A stretch of 64,000 nucleotides of DNA from Ricordea florida (taxonomy: Eukaryota; Cnidaria; Anthozoa; Corallimorpharia; Ricordeidae): positions 14,668,195 to 14,732,194 of the forward strand of contig OX453275.1 of the NCBI GenBank assembly GCA_949710005.1. The letters are read 5' to 3'. The position numbers and the translations under genes were made by a program. Below are positions 63,703 through 64,000 of this stretch, piece after piece; position 1 is the stretch's first letter, and each line of letters starts with the position of its first letter. The notes beneath the pieces were generated by a model. It was not told the origin of the DNA, did not search any database, and worked only from the letters and a program-made list of their open reading frames with translations.

Positions 63703-64000
63703 CAATAGAAATTGTTTCGTTTATCCTTTAGTAAAACTTTAACAGTGTAGAGTAGTAATATTGTGTCTCAAAAAGACAATGAACTGAAAATTTCTTTTTC
63801 AGTCGTCAACGCAATTTCCCGCCAAAAATATGCGGGCTACCAGAACAGCTTCCAAATAAATCACGTCACCTCGATGAGTTGACACATGAGCCCACAATAT
63901 GGTCATGTGATGCTGGTCAGTGGCTATCCCGTTTTGACAGCTGTCAATTGACCATATTGTGAATGTCCAATATAAAAGATGTGGATTTGCCAAGACAAGT
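63703..64000. other. Flank of element 2: sequence upstream of the repeat-protein ORF
   Basis: This is the continuation, across element 2, of the minus-strand ORF at 49338. It includes an inverted pair ACAATATGGTCATGTG / CAATTGACCATATTGTG (about 63894-63960). No coding region is recognised. It may be the terminal part of the mobile element that carried the repeat ORF. Confidence 0.5.

Overview
The window looks like animal nuclear DNA, most likely from an anthozoan cnidarian (coral or sea anemone). The background is AT-rich, with spliced exons bounded by GT/AG. It carries a tRNA-derived SINE piece, LINE, Gypsy and cut-and-paste transposons, many foldback/MITE hairpins, and two GC-rich virus-like transposons. 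The organism call is an inference from repeat and gene families and is not proven by the sequence.

Layout. 1-13.9 kb: AT-rich host DNA with microsatellites, hairpins and tandem duplications. It holds the last four exons of an unrecognised gene (minus strand, 2422-4231) and a kinase exon (5566-6354). 13.95-17.12 kb: a decayed LINE with APE-type endonuclease and reverse transcriptase. 17.2-19.3 kb: decayed transposase scraps and a palindrome whose tips resemble the ends of the virus-like elements. 19.3-30.2 kb: element 1, a degraded Polinton/Maverick-type element. 30.2-37.7 kb: an Academ-like DNA transposon with TIRs of about 550 bp and a three-exon XPG-nuclease transposase gene, abutting element 1 on one side and a Gypsy pol gene on the other. 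37.7-40.5 kb: the 3' half of a Gypsy retrotransposon with its 3' LTR, followed by a second, reverse-strand Gypsy fragment. 42.5-45.4 kb: three phase-compatible 3' exons of an unrecognised host gene (minus). 46.7-48.3 kb: a large foldback element with a 6-bp target duplication. 48.8-49.3 kb: a 57-bp coding-type tandem repeat. 49.34-63.70 kb: element 2, a complete Polinton-like element with 280-bp TIRs and a 5-bp target duplication.

The two Polinton-like elements are inverted relative to each other and colinear. Both carry a protein-primed family-B DNA polymerase, a D,D-35-E integrase, a packaging ATPase, a candidate double-jelly-roll major capsid protein, a candidate penton-like minor capsid protein, several membrane or small virion-type proteins, and an unrecognised protein of about 460 residues. 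Together these would replicate from protein-primed ends, package DNA into an icosahedral shell and integrate, as in Polintons and adintovirus-like agents. No adenain-like protease was recognised. Element 2 keeps intact capsid, ATPase and integrase reading frames, but its polymerase has two nonsense codons. Element 1 is broken in most genes and cut off on its right side by the Academ-like element.
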